Source: Fragum whitleyi (taxonomy: Eukaryota > Mollusca > Bivalvia > Cardiida > Cardiidae). Taken from it: a stretch of 64,000 bases of DNA. The stretch spans positions 41,677,869 to 41,741,868 of the forward strand of contig OX411554.1 in NCBI GenBank assembly GCA_948146395.1, written 5' to 3'. The notes below the pieces were generated by a model. It did not search any database. It was not told the origin of the DNA and saw only the letters and a list, made by a program, of their open reading frames with translations. Shown here piece by piece: positions 1-10,358 of this stretch; position 1 is the stretch's first letter; every line of letters starts with the position of its first letter. Made by a program: the position numbers and the translations under genes.

Positions 1-496
1 TCAGTACATACCTGTCATAGGTCATGTAGTAGAAGAGTTCATAAACAAGTAATCAAAGCTACATATGGAACAATAGGTCATTTATTTGGCACAGACTAAA
101 ATCGCAAAATTTCAATCCTGTCCTTGAACTAGGATGTACAGCTTATTTGTGTGGGTGGAGAAAACCGCATCACCTTACACTAGTGAGTGAGTGTGAATTA
201 ACAAAACAGCAGCAAGGGTGAAATATCGCACCATACAGTTAATTAACACTTTCACTCAGTTAATCCAACACATTCTGAAAATCAATTATAGGTCCACAAA
301 ACTTTTCATCTGGCTTAAACATATCATATAATTTGATTTTGTCCAGATTTCCGCCACTTATTTCCCCAATACACAGAAGTAAGATCAATGTATTCATTAT
401 TTTGGCAGCCATGACAGACTGATACACTGACCTATATTATCTGACTGTCAGTCTATTTTTAGTAACAAGCTGGCTACTGTCTTTAAAGAGAATTAC
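1..496. other. Unassigned non-coding sequence
   Basis: No recognisable exon, SINE or terminal-repeat element was seen here. On the minus strand a GTATGT donor-like hexamer lies near position 10, but no open frame with a matching acceptor precedes it. It is probably intron of the minus-strand gene or an old eroded repeat. Confidence 0.4.
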
Positions 497-1689
497 AACT
501 AGAAAGCCATGAATGGCTTGAGTCGCTCCACAGGCTTGAAATTCTTGTAAAGCAATAAAAGTTTTGACTAGATTTTAAGATATTTCAGATTCTACTGATG
601 TTGAAAATGATTTTCAAAGTTTCAACTATATAACATATTGAGAAAAGATATCTGCCCATAAAATGCATATTTTCATCCGATCACAATAATTTTTTGTAGA
701 CTTATAAAGGGTCACCCAAGGATCATTCATATAAAAATTCATTGGTATCCATCATTTAGATTCTGAGAAAATCATTTTCAAAGTTTCCACTATATAACAC
801 AGAGAAATCACCTCCACAAATAAAATACAATTTTTTCATCTGATCACAATATTTTTTGGTAGACTGATAGAAGGTCACTCAAGGATTATTCCAGTGAAAT
901 TTAATTGATATCCATCATTTAGATTCTGAGAAAATCATTTTCAAAGTTTCCACTATATAACATATGGAGAAATGACCTCCGCCCATAAAATACATACTTT
1001 TCCTCTGATCACTATAATTTTTGGTGGACTGATAAAGGGTCACTCAAGGATCATTCCAGTGAAAATTGGTTGATATCCACCACTTACATTCTGAGAAAAT
1101 GATGTTTAAAGTTTCAACTATATAACATATATAGAAATGACCTCTGCCCATAAAATGCATATTTTTCATCCGATCTCAATAATCTTTTGTAGATTGATAG
1201 AAGGTCACACAAGGATCATTCATGAAAAATTTGGTTGATATCTATAAGTTAGTCTCTGAGAAAATGATTTTCACATTTTTCACTATATAACATATAGAGA
1301 AATGACCTCCGCCCATAAAATACATATTTTTCATCTGATCACAATAATTTTTTGTAGACTGATGGAGGGTCACCCAAGGATCATTCATGTAAATTTTCAT
1401 TGGTATCCATCAATTAGGATCTGAGAAAACTCACTTTTTACCATATTTGGAAATTAGCCACGCCCATTAAATCCATGTTTTTCATTGGATCAAAATTTCT
1501 TGAACAACTTTGAAAGAGGGTCACCCAAGGATCATTCCTGTGAAGTTTGGTTGAAATTCATTCAGTAGTTTCTGAGGAGAAGATTTTTAAAGAAAAAGTT
1601 TACGACCGCACGCACGGACGCACGGACGGACGCACGATGGACACAACGCCATGACAATAGCCCCAGTGGCTTTCAGCCAGTGGAGCTAA
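497..1689 (+). mobile_element. HL-A copy 1, Helitron/Helentron-like non-autonomous element
   Basis: It begins AACTAG followed by the hairpin AAGCCAT/ATGGCTT and the left inverted repeat GCTCCACAGG. The core is about five imperfect units of 163-165 bp, marked by the recurring ATTCTGAGAAAAT near 761, 924, 1089, 1254 and 1419. A GACG/CGCA-rich tract (about 1605-1645) follows. The 3' end has the hairpin TGGCT-TTC-AGCCA, the right inverted repeat CCAGTGGAGC and a terminal CTAA. No flanking target-site duplication is evident. The order of core, microsatellite and 3' hairpin with a CTRR end is what is described for non-autonomous Helitrons/Helentrons; that assignment is inferred. There is no coding capacity. 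Confidence 0.75.
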
Positions 1690-1838
1690 TAAACCATCTG
1701 TGATATATCTGCTCAATAAAGTGTTGGATTTTTTTCATCCTATGTTGTAGGTAGGCATTCAACTTGTCTAATTCCCAATATGTCCTTCCTTAACCATTTA
1801 TTTTCATAAAATTATAGATCAATTGGTGGAAAATTGGA

Positions 1839-2109
1839 TTAGTTTTTGTTTGAATGGGTTTTATGCCGCTTTCAAAAATTTCCCAGTTACATCACAGCAG
1901 CATCTAACAATGGATTCCTGGTGTTTCTTTCACCTGTACTACCATTACACCCTTTCCTAGCCTCTGACTGCTATCTCACATAGGTTTACGATTATCTACC
2001 CATTGGGGAGAGATAAACGTTGGAAAGGATATTTGCCGCCACAAGGGATCGAACCAACAACTTCCAGATTTGAAGTCTTATGCCTATCCAACTGCGCTAT
2101 GGTGGCGGC
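1839..2109 (-). mobile_element. tRNA-derived SINE (family 1) with 14-bp target-site duplication
   Basis: Read on the minus strand, a tRNA-like head (about 2109-2034) carries a box A (AGCGCAGTTGGATAGGC) and a box B (GGTTCGATCCC). The shared SINE body follows and ends at a T/C-rich tail. The insertion is flanked by GGTGGAAAATTGGA at 1825-1838 and 2110-2123, a perfect 14-bp duplication that indicates target-primed retroposition. The anticodon region is degenerate, so this is not a functional tRNA gene. Confidence 0.85.
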
Positions 2110-2207
2110 GGTGGAAAATTGGAAGTGGTAGAATATAATAAATGAAAAGAGGGTGCAAGATAAAATGAAACTATAGATACCCAAATTTAAGTGAGTGATG
2201 AAGGGTC

Positions 2208-2210
2208 TTT

Positions 2211-2241
<31 letters not shown>
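2208..2241. repeat. (T)13(G)21 homopolymer tract
   Basis: Thirteen T residues are followed directly by twenty-one G residues. On the minus strand this creates a meaningless proline/lysine-rich frame. The G run could form a G-quadruplex, and its true length is probably polymorphic or affected by sequencing. Confidence 0.9.
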
Positions 2242-2314
2242 CTTGTCTATTCTTTTGATAACCCACTCAAACTTGTGCATAAATATGCTATGAGGTAGAA
2301 AATATTGTGGAAAG

Positions 2315-2347
2315 AGAAGAAATTGCTTGTTACAAGCAATTTCTTCT
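2315..2347. repeat. Hairpin remnant of a MITE-B-like palindrome
   Basis: A perfect 15-bp inverted repeat (GAAGAAATTGCTTGT and its complement) surrounds one central base. The same hairpin forms the centre of the MITE-B copies, but no TTAA ends are recognisable around this one. A related, more decayed hairpin is at about 37690-37745. Confidence 0.7.
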
Positions 2348-2552
2348 TTTCAAACAATATCTTGTAAGCTAAAGTGCTTTTTTTTGTGTTTTGTTGAATA
2401 TGCCACTTTCATCATTATTGAATTTATATTTCAGAAGCTGGTGCACCTAACAATGAATTCTTGTTGTTTCTCACACCAGCACAACAACATTTTATCTGCG
2501 CCTCCAGCTGCTCATCCCACTTGGGTTTACTTCTTATCAAACACCCATTGGT

Positions 2553-2836
2553 TTGATTTGAATTGGGGTTTTACGTCGCTTTCAACAATCTCTCAGTTAT
2601 ATCGCCACGACTGGAGCACCTAACGATGGGTTCCTGGTATTTCTCACACCAGTAGTACCACCACATCCCTTTCCTAGCCTCCAGTTGCTATTCCACATAG
2701 GTTTACGATTATCTACCCATTGGTGGAAGACAAATGTCGGAAAGGATAAGTGCCGCGGCCGGGGATCGAACCCGTGCGAATATAGACCTCTGGATTAGAA
2801 GTCTGGCACGCTACCAACTGCGCTATTGCCGCGGCT
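2553..2836 (-). mobile_element. tRNA-derived SINE (family 1), full length, 13-bp TSD
   Basis: The element runs from the tRNA-like head at 2836 to the tail at 2553 on the minus strand. Box A is TAGCGCAGTTGGTAGCG and box B GGGTTCGATCCCC, with paired GCCGCGGC / GCCGCGGC acceptor-like ends. AACACCCATTGGT occurs at 2540-2552 and 2837-2849 as a perfect duplication. It is inserted in the older SINE at 2400-3245. Confidence 0.88.
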
Positions 2837-2923
2837 AACACCCATTGGTAGGAGACAAAATGACTTGTGTCACATTGACTGATGAAAGTTTACGGAGCCC
2901 AGATTCTAACTCGCGCTCCAAGG

Positions 2924-3184
2924 TTAATTGATTGGAGTTTAACGCCGCTTTCAACATTATTTCAGTTATATCGCAGGGGCTGGAGCACCTAACAATGGAT
3001 TCCTGGTATTTCTCTCACCAGTACAATCATCACATTCTTTCCTAGCATCCAGCTGCTATCTCACATATATCTACGATTATCAACCCATTGATGAGAGACA
3101 AATAGTTGGAAAGAATGGCTGCTGCCGTCAGGGATCGAACCTGTGACCACTAGATTGACAGTCCGACACTCTACTAACTGCAAT
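2924..3184 (-). mobile_element. tRNA-derived SINE (family 1), 13-bp TSD with one mismatch
   Basis: Same body as the neighbouring SINE, with box B present and the first few bases of the tRNA head missing. The flanks TCGCGCTCCAAGG (2911-2923) and TCGTGCTCCAAGG (3185-3197) form a 13-bp duplication with one substitution. It is the second insertion into the old SINE. Confidence 0.82.
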
Positions 3185-3279
3185 TCGTGCTCCAAGGACT
3201 GAGGGCTGAACATTTTACCGATTGAGTGAGCTGGACACTGTATCAGTCATATGGTTTAAACCTATTTATTTTACATCGA

Positions 3280-3470
3280 TTGGGAGACAAGTTATTTCAA
3301 CTTAGATTAATCCCCGTCAGTTCTGCTACCTAGTAAATTCACCAGTGCTTGCTCCGAATGTGTGGGCCTATGAAAGAAACCAAGATCGATAGCTACTCCC
3401 GAGTATTGAACTCAAGACCTTTGGGTCAAGAGGCCGATGCTCTACCTCTAGACCACAGACACCAAATGAT
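3280..3470 (-). mobile_element. Second tRNA-derived SINE type, old copy
   Basis: On the minus strand a tRNA-like head begins near 3470 with box A (GTGGTCTAGAGGTAGAGC) and box B (GAGTTCAATACTC). About 100 bp of unrelated body follows. The head resembles the SINE-B copies at 46.5-48.1 kb more than the main SINE. No clear target-site duplication was found. Confidence 0.6.
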
Positions 3471-3479
3471 ATAGAACAT

Positions 3480-3734
3480 CATTGTCAATATTGATGTCAT
3501 ATACACCGAGCCTGTATGTGGGCTGCTGTAAATATTTAATTTGATAGGTATCTAGGGTTATCTAAGTAATACCTTCAGTAAAATCTTCACACAAACTTGT
3601 TAACAGCCCAGAGAAATACCTGAGATACTAGATTACTTCTTTACTTAATTAATCTCCAGTTTAATGACTTGCTTTCCAATTGGCTGATAAAATGAAAACT
3701 GTCCTATATACCATTACAAATCTTTGCTTCCATG
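3480..3734. other. Unassigned spacer
   Basis: No repeat signature or coding exon was recognised between the two SINE clusters. Confidence 0.4.
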
Positions 3735-3841
3735 TGAATGTTTGAATAGGGTTTAACACTGCTTTTAACAATTAATGTTTGGTCAATTATTTCTGCAACT
3801 GGAACAAGAGATTCTTGGTGGTCCTCAAATCAGTACTACCA

Positions 3842-4247
3842 TATGGGTTGGGCAATCAGTTTCAAATCACAACCGATAATCAGTTTTTGATTGGAAGAGT
3901 AAATTAACTTATGATCCATTGTACAATCTTTTTCATAGAAATTAATACAGCACTCCAAGTATCATCCTCTGAAGAATAGAATGTGAAAAGCTCTTGACCT
4001 AAAGATTCTTTCTGCAGAATTTTCTACTAACTTCAAGGATCAGCATAAAACAGTTGTAACTGCCTATAAACATATATATTCATGCTGAGCCATCAAACTG
4101 ATGCCAGAGTTTCGAATACAATATAGAATGGTTTTCATTTATGTATTAAGAACTGATTAATTGATTTATGAAATTTCTTAGTCAATTATCACAATCAGCA
4201 GCCCAACCAACTGATTATCAATTATAATCGATTAATCTGCACATCAC
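3842..4247. mobile_element. hAT-like non-autonomous element V, copy 1
   Basis: The right end reads ...CGATTAATCTGCACATCACTA, the complement of a TAGTGATGTGCAGATTAATC terminus. The left end is a weaker GGGTTGGGCAATCAG. Internal sequence (AGCACTCCAAGTA, CAGTTGTAACTGCC) is shared with copy 2 at 31.56-32.39 kb. It has no coding capacity. The flanks ACTACCAT/ACTACATT form only an imperfect duplication. Confidence 0.5.
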
Positions 4248-4333
4248 TAACTACATTTCTATCCTTTCCTAGCCCCCAACCGCTTTCCTACTCAGATTTG
4301 CAATTATCCACCCACATGTCAAAGAAAATGTAG

Positions 4334-4720
4334 GGTACAGTTAAGAAAATTGTGAAAATGACAAGGGTAATGATTCTGGAATGATTTTGGGATGAAATGG
4401 AAATGGTGCAATCAGAATGAATAATATTGGCAAGATTTATTACATTCCCTTTGTAAAATATGCATGTAAGTTCTATAAATAGCTTCCTATTTTTTCAAGA
4501 ACCAATCAGATGTATATAATTTCAATTATGTCTATGAAATTGTGATTTTTTTCTAGCTATTTTATTTTGAATGCAGTTGTTGATCTCATCTTTTGAAATG
4601 ATTTCGGACAGTTTTTGAATGGTTTGACTCGGTGTTTGAAGTGACTGATTGGAGCATTGAGCTAGTGATTCAGAATGATTTTGATCAGAATGTGTCAATT
4701 CATGATGTAACTAACAATGC
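4334..4720. mobile_element. MITE-D copy 1
   Basis: The left end resembles GTTAAGAAAATTGTGAAAA and the right end is the complement of GTTAGTTACATCATGAATTG. The whole element is homologous in the same orientation to 58587-59033. It is non-coding and nested in an old SINE. Confidence 0.6.
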
Positions 4721-4848
4721 ATGCTGCTAGGCATCAAATCCAATGACCCTATAATTGAAAACTTGAAGTCTGATGTACTACCAACTGCACAAGGACAGCA
4801 GCCTTCCCTTATAAAACTTTACTAAACCAAAAATTTGTCAATTTTTAA

Positions 4849-5883
4849 AACTAGAAAGCCATGAATGGCTTGAGTCGCTCCACAGGCTTGAATTCTTGTA
4901 ATAGAAAATCTAAGTTTTGAATGGATTTTTATAAATTTTGGGTTCTACTGATGTTGAAATGATTTTCAAAGTTTCCACTAAATAACATAAAGAGAAATGA
5001 GCTCCGCCCATGAAAGACATATTTTTCATCCAATGACATTAATTTTTGGCTGCATGATGATGGGTCACCAAGAGATCATATCAATGAAGTTTGATTGATA
5101 TCCATCAGTTACATTCTGAGAAAATGATTTTCAAAGTTTCCACTATATAACATATAGAGAAATGACCTCCGCTCATAAAATAAACAATTTTCATCTGATC
5201 AAAATAAATTTTTGTTGAATGATAAAGGGTCACCAAAGTATCATTCAAGTAAAATTTGGTTGATATCTATCAGTTAGATTCTGAGAAAATGATTTTCAAA
5301 GTTTCCACTATATAACATATAGAGAAATGACCTCCGCCCATAAAATACATTTTTTTCATCTGATCACAATATTTTTTTGTAGACTGATAAAGGGTCACCC
5401 AAGGATCATTCATGTAAAATTTGGTTGATATCTATCTGTTAGATTCTGAGAAAATGATTTTCAAAGTTTCCACTATATAACATATAGAGAAATGACCTCC
5501 GCCCATAAAATACATATTTTTCATCTGATCACAATCATTTTTGGTAGACTGATAAAGGGTCACACAAGGATCATTCATGTAAAATTTATTTGGTATCCAT
5601 CGATTAGAACCTGAGAAAAGACTCTTTTTACCATATTTGGAAATAAGCCACGCCCATTAAATCCATGTTTTTCATTGGATCAAAATTTCTTGAACAACTT
5701 TGAAAGAGGGTCACCCAAGGATCATTTCTGTGAAGTTTGGTTGAAATTCATTCAGTAGTTTCTGAGGAGAAGATTTCTTAAGAAAAAGTTTACGACCGGA
5801 CGCACGGACGCACATACGGACGGACGCACGACGGACACAACACCATGACAATAGCCCCAGTGGCTTTCAGCCAGTGAAGCTAA
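4849..5883 (+). mobile_element. HL-A copy 2
   Basis: Complete copy: AACTAG, hairpin AAGCCAT/ATGGCTT, left repeat GCTCCACAGG, several roughly 160-bp core units, a GACG tract (about 5795-5835), 3' hairpin and CTAA. The right inverted repeat carries one change (GTGAAGC for GTGGAGC). The short minus-strand frame over its end is an artefact of the GACG tract. Confidence 0.75.
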
Positions 5884-5963
5884 CAAAACAAGTTTTAATT
5901 TCGTAAGTCTTACAAAACCAGTTATGCATCTTGTATTATGTTTGGGGAGAGGGTCTTTTTTCA

Positions 5964-5987
5964 CTCTCTCTCTCTCTCTCTCTCTCT
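5964..5987. repeat. (CT)n microsatellite
   Basis: About twelve CT dinucleotides, directly followed by AATACTCTTGTCATGCTGAA, which resembles the left end of MITE-C. Confidence 0.9.
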
Positions 5988-6189
5988 AATACTCTTGTCA
6001 TGCTGAACATAGAATGTTGCTTTATTAGGCCAATTAAGCAAAGAACAGCCAGTACTTAAGTGCAGTCTGATCATAGACTATACCAGACCTGACCGATTTT
6101 CTCTTTTTAAGCAAGAAAAGGTTATAAATTGCAATTTCAAGATAATAATCAAAGTGCTGTCAGCACTGTAAATCTTACATCATTGAGAG

Positions 6190-6680
6190 GCTGGGATAGT
6201 GCAATAGTTCGCCAATCAAAAGGGCTCAAATTTGGACAATAAGAGTTGGTAAAATCTTTAAATTTGTGAGTTTTTTGTCTTAACAATCCATCTTTTCGAG
6301 GACATCGCCAGCTCATCCAACCTTGTGGGTCCGATTTTGAAAGTTTGCTGATTCGATAGCCCTCTGCTAGTCTAAATTATTTCTTAGCAGATTTTTACGT
6401 TGTTATAATGAGCACGCGCCAAGCTAAAAGCTTGTCTGTTAATATTATTCCTCTCTCTATAGAGTTTAAAAGCCTGTTTAGCAACAAACATTTTTCATTA
6501 AACTATTTACAATTTTGATTACCAACATGTTTGTATTTCGAGCATTTGGTTTTCCCAAATACTGTAAATGCATTTTCCCTCAAGAAACACGTGAAATCGC
6601 CAACTATGCTATTTATATCTTTGCTTTCTGACCAATCGATTAAATCTAGCAGCACTCTATGATTATTCATGAGTTGTTCT
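6190..6680 (-). pseudogene. Decayed LINE fragment (region between endonuclease and reverse transcriptase)
   Basis: Minus-strand frames from about 6694 downwards read ...DINSIVGDFTCFLREN...FGKTK, and after frameshifts and stops FNEKC, YRE and RAHYNN. This resembles the linker between the endonuclease and reverse transcriptase of jockey/CR1-type non-LTR elements (typical WFN..C..AR..Y pattern). Stops and frame changes show it is dead. It is cut at 6681 by HL-C. The family call rests on short motif resemblance only. Confidence 0.4.
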
Positions 6681-7872
6681 AACAAGAGGACCAAGATGGT
6701 CCTAGATCGCTCACCTGAGTCTCTATGACCCCTGGGACATCACATTAATTAGATAGGCAGATTTCAAAAAGAAGATAATTGCCTAAGATCAATACCATGC
6801 AACGTTTTCAGCGAAGAGCAAGACAGATATGCCTTTTTGCTCTTTCATTCTATGTAAAAAGGGTTGCGCCCGGATGAAGCCCAAATATGATCCTAGGGTC
6901 TTGATATGAACAAACTTGGTAGAGGTCCACTAGATGATGCTACATACCACATATGAAAGCTGTCTGCCTTCTGGTTACAGAGAAGAAGATTTTTGAAGGT
7001 TTTCATTTTTTTACCCTTCATGCTCATAAGAGATAAAGGGATGCACCCGTGCAAAGCCCAAATATGACCAAAGGGTCTTGATATGAACAAACTTGGTAGA
7101 GGCCCACTAGGTGATGCTACACACCAAATATTTAAGCTGTCTGCCATCTGGTTACAGAGAAGAAGATTTTTAAAGATCTTTGCTCTTTGATTCTATGTAA
7201 AAAGGGTTGGGCCCGGGCAAAGCCCAAACATGATCCTAGGGTCTTGATATGAACAAACTTGGTAGAGGTCCACTAGATGATGCTACATACCAAATATGAA
7301 AGCTGTCTGCCTTCTGGTTTCAGATAAGAAGATTTTTGAAGATTTTCAATTTTTTACCCTTCGTGCTCATAAGAGATAAAGGGATGCACCCATGCAAAGC
7401 ACAAATATGACCCAAGGGTCTTGTTATGAACAAACTTGGTAGAGGCCCACTAGGTGATGCTACACACCAAATATTTAAGCTGTCTGCCATCTGGTTACAG
7501 AGAAGAAGATTTTTAAAGATTTTCGCTCTTTGATTCTATGTAAAGAGGGTTGGGCCCGGGCTAAGCCCAAATATGACCCAAGGGTCTTGATATGAACAAA
7601 CTTGGTAGAGGTCCACTAGATGATGCTACATACCAAATATGAAAGCTGTCTGCCTTCTGGTTTCAGAGAAGAAGATTTTTAAAGATTTTCATATTTTCAC
7701 CCTTTTTGTTAAGGGTAAAGGGAAAGTTAAGGGTGGATTTCATTTATTTGAACAACTTTGGTAGAGCTTGACCCAAGGAACATCCCTGCCAAGTTTCATC
7801 AAGATTGGCCCTCTGGTTTAGGAGGAGAAGATGTTTAAAGAAATTGTGGACGACGGACGACGCACGACCGTT
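6681..7872 (+). mobile_element. HL-C copy 1, 3'-truncated
   Basis: It starts AACAAG with hairpin AGGACCA/TGGTCCT and left inverted repeat GCTCACCTGAG. The core alternates two unit types (GCTCTTTGATTCTATG... and CCTTCGTGCTCATAAG...), giving roughly a 310-bp dimeric period. It ends in a GGACGACGG tract near 7850-7872. The 3' hairpin and CTAA present in copy 2 are missing, so the 3' end is lost. Confidence 0.72.
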
Positions 7873-8562
7873 CGAGAAAGTTCAGAGCAGTAATATTGTA
7901 AGTGCTACAAATTAATTATACAGTTAACCTATTGTACGTTTCAACTCCTTTACTCAACCAAAAATCTTGTTATAAACACTGAAAATACCAAATGGTAATT
8001 ACTAAAAGCGAAAATTACATCAAATTTTGTATTAGCCTCTTCTCTATTTGTCGAAAAGTAAATAAGGTATAAACAAAGTTTGTAGATTGTGACTGAAAAG
8101 GCCGTTTCTTCGGTGTTTGAAAACACATAATTTGGTTTGAACACATTGCTCAGAAGATAATGGTAAAAATGTACTGGGTCAAACAGACTGGATTTCTGGA
8201 AAACGGTAGATATAAATCTACTGCTTCGCAGTACGATTTAATAATTGGTGTATCCAGTGTTTTCAGCACTTTGATTTCATTCAATTTTTAAAAAAGTTTT
8301 CATTCAGCATCACAAGGGTACCATTAAAACAAGGGTTTACAGACAAGGTGAAGTAATCCCCTCCAAATTTGTCTAGGACTAGTTGATACAACCAGATAGA
8401 CTACTGAGCACTCTGAAATGTTAACACTTTTCTGTATGTTAATTTTGGGTTTGTTTTGTTTTCCTGTTGTTTTTTTCCAAAACTTTTTTTTCTTCAAATT
8501 ATTACAAAGATCAGGAGTTTTTATACAAGTTCAATACTGAGGTAGAATTATTCTGTATATCA
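7873..8562. other. Unassigned sequence
   Basis: No exon or terminal-repeat element recognised. A small hairpin (ACTGC-TTC-GCAGT) lies near 8221. The segment AATGTTAACACTTTTCT near 8417 resembles the site in which MITE-C copy 1 sits, suggesting a weak local duplication. Confidence 0.35.
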
Positions 8563-8802
8563 TTAACCCTTTCCTGTTTTTCAAAATTTTGGACCTGCCC
8601 AAATTCAAAGGTTTTGCAGAAAAAAATTTAAAGTGGATTTAATTTGAAAAAAAAACAAAAAAAAAACATTCAGTAGGGTTGAAAATAGTGTGGAAAAAGA
8701 AGAAATTGCTTGTCAGAAGCAATTTCTTCTTTTTTCACAATGTTTTCTCAATCATAAAATCACAGGCACGTAAAAAGCAGGGATTAAACAGCAAAGGGTT
8801 AC
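8563..8802. mobile_element. MITE-B copy 1 (TTAA-flanked, central hairpin)
   Basis: It starts TTAACCCTTTCCTG and ends CAGCAAAGGGTTAC, so the right TTAA has mutated. The centre is a strong hairpin with arms at 8694-8711 and 8717-8734 (AAGAAGAAATTGCTT). Five copies of this family occur in the window. TTAA flanks would fit piggyBac-type or related transposition; this is inference. Confidence 0.72.
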
Positions 8803-8855
8803 ACAGAAGTATAAATCCCCTCAAAAGTTGTCTTACTACTGAATACCCAGGAATG

Positions 8856-9103
8856 TTAACCCCATTTCATGCTGAATAAATTTTGGCTAAAAATTTTGAT
8901 CAAAATCAAAGAGAAAAAAGCACTGAAAGTCCAAACTGTAGGTCAATTTTTATTTGAAAAACTAAATCGATTGACAATTCTGGTTTGAAAGTGAGAAACA
9001 GGTAATGTAGACTAACATCAGCCTGCACATATGTGCAGGTTGATGTTTGTCTATAGCTCCTGCTACAGCAGGAATATTCCGGGTTCAGCATGACAAGGGT
9101 TAA
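8856..9103. mobile_element. MITE-C copy 1 (TTAA-flanked)
   Basis: TTAA-bounded, with ends TTAACCCCATTTCATGCTGA and TTCAGCATGACAAGGGTTAA, imperfect terminal inverted repeats. Inside, a palindrome of about 22-bp arms centres on GCACATATGTGC (about 9010-9052). Full copies also lie at 38005, 47635 and 55538. Confidence 0.75.
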
Positions 9104-9431
9104 CACTTTTCTCTTGATGTGGATAAAATCAGCACAGTTTAATAAATAGGCAGTGTAGGCAAATATCAGAATGCAAGACTGTGTGATTTTAGGCTGTTAC
9201 ACATGACAAAGCTTTGTATACAGTAGAAAAATTCCAGTACAAGTAGCATGAAAAGGGTTTTCCGTTAAAATTTCACAGCTTTTCAGAAAGGTAAAACGAC
9301 AATTCTACCCTCTTAAATTTCACATAAAGCAACTTTTTGATGACTTTGCTACTAATAACACACCTGTATGAAAACAAGGTTGGGCGATTCTTGTTAAGCC
9401 AGGGCAAAACTACAACAGTAGAGTTGCAGTA
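9104..9431. other. Old repeat-like spacer
   Basis: Contains faint similarity to MITE-C interiors (TATCAGAATGCAAGACTG near 9165) but no intact ends. No exon seen. Confidence 0.3.
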
Positions 9432-9882
9432 CCGTATTTGCCCGATATATTCGGACGGTAAAAAATAATGATTATTTTTTGTGTCCGAATATTTACAAAA
9501 ATATTTTCCTCTGTGTCCGAAAATTTAGGGTCTTTTCAAAAATTCATGGTGAAAATCCATCTTTAATATTTGTAAAGGCTCTTAAACAATATTGAAGAAT
9601 ATGCGGACAAAGCTTGGAATAAGGTTAAGTCCCGATAAATGCGTCAAATCTATGCTTTCATCATTTTAACGGAGATAGGGGGAAGGTAAAGTCCCAACAA
9701 ATGCATCAAGAAAATATGCTTACCTCATTGAAGAAACTATAAAAAAGATAATCCTGAACAAAAATCCGGAGCAGTAACAATCCAAAACTTATGTTCCTCT
9801 TTACACATTTTCACTAAAACATTGCCATATTCAAATCATGCAGCATAGAAACAGTTCTACACAAACGAGTTTGGGGATGACG

Positions 9883-10246
9883 CAGGGTTTTAGTCTGATA
9901 TCAAAAAAACGGGGTCCAAAGGACTCGACCATTGGGATCTTAGGGGTCCTTCATTCAGTTTGGGAGTCCCTGCTTTAGATAAAAACTACTTATTTTAGAG
10001 CAATGATATAGTTTTCCTGTGCCTTTTAAGCTATACCCTGTTAAAAGGTTGAGAAATTGTTGGTTACTTATTACTACTTGTCTCTAAACTTCAGGAAAGA
10101 ATTGAAGACTGTTTAAAACAGTCTTCAATTCTATTCTGATGTTAATCCCAAGAGGGTCCAAAGGACTCACATTAGATAGTTTTGAGGGTCCTGGCTGCTT
10201 ATTTGGGAGTCTCAGACTCGCAAAACCTGCGTCCCTTAAAACCCTG
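9883..10246. mobile_element. MITE-F copy 1 (CAGGG termini)
   Basis: Ends CAGGGTTTTA and TAAAACCCTG are inverted repeats. GATGACGCA occurs at 9876-9884 and again at 10247-10255, giving a 7-9 bp duplication whose exact edge is ambiguous. The centre has the hairpin TTGAAGACTGTTT/AAACAGTCTTCAA (about 10102-10130). CAGGG ends fit hAT-type MITEs. Confidence 0.7.
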
Positions 10247-10358
10247 GATGACGCAATAATTCACGTTTTTTAATTCAACCATTTTAATTTTCTATTTTCA
10301 GATAACAAGTCCAAGGCCCAAATGAATTCCGAGCACAGTCAAAAAATAAAATTAAAAA

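Larger units (their letters stand above)
2400..3245 (-). mobile_element. Old tRNA-derived SINE split by two younger SINEs
   Basis: Three pieces (about 2400-2539, 2850-2910 and 3198-3245) read through as one older SINE once the insertions at 2553-2836 and 2924-3184 and their duplications are removed. The last piece holds a box-A-like sequence (AGCTCACTCAATCGGTAAA on the minus strand) and the second piece a box-B-like GAGTTAGAATCT. Its body variant (GTGCACCTAACAATGAATTC) recurs at 21308-21466. It is the oldest layer of a three-SINE stack. Confidence 0.65.
3735..4800 (-). mobile_element. Old SINE (family 1) split by two DNA elements
   Basis: SINE body pieces at 3735-3841 and 4248-4333 and a tRNA-like head at about 4722-4800 (minus strand CAGTTGGTAGTACATCAG as box A) are collinear with the SINE consensus. 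They are interrupted at 3842-4247 by a hAT-like element and at 4334-4720 by MITE-D. The order of events is therefore SINE first, the two DNA elements later. Confidence 0.65.

Noticed and set aside
1..110. Possible minus-strand exon ending at GTATGT near position 10
   Set aside because: Frames before the donor contain stops, the acceptor candidate lacks a pyrimidine tract, and nothing matches RERE after the BAH region.
1996..2280. 94-codon minus-strand frame with a poly-proline/lysine run
   Set aside because: The run is the (T)13(G)21 tract and the rest is SINE sequence.
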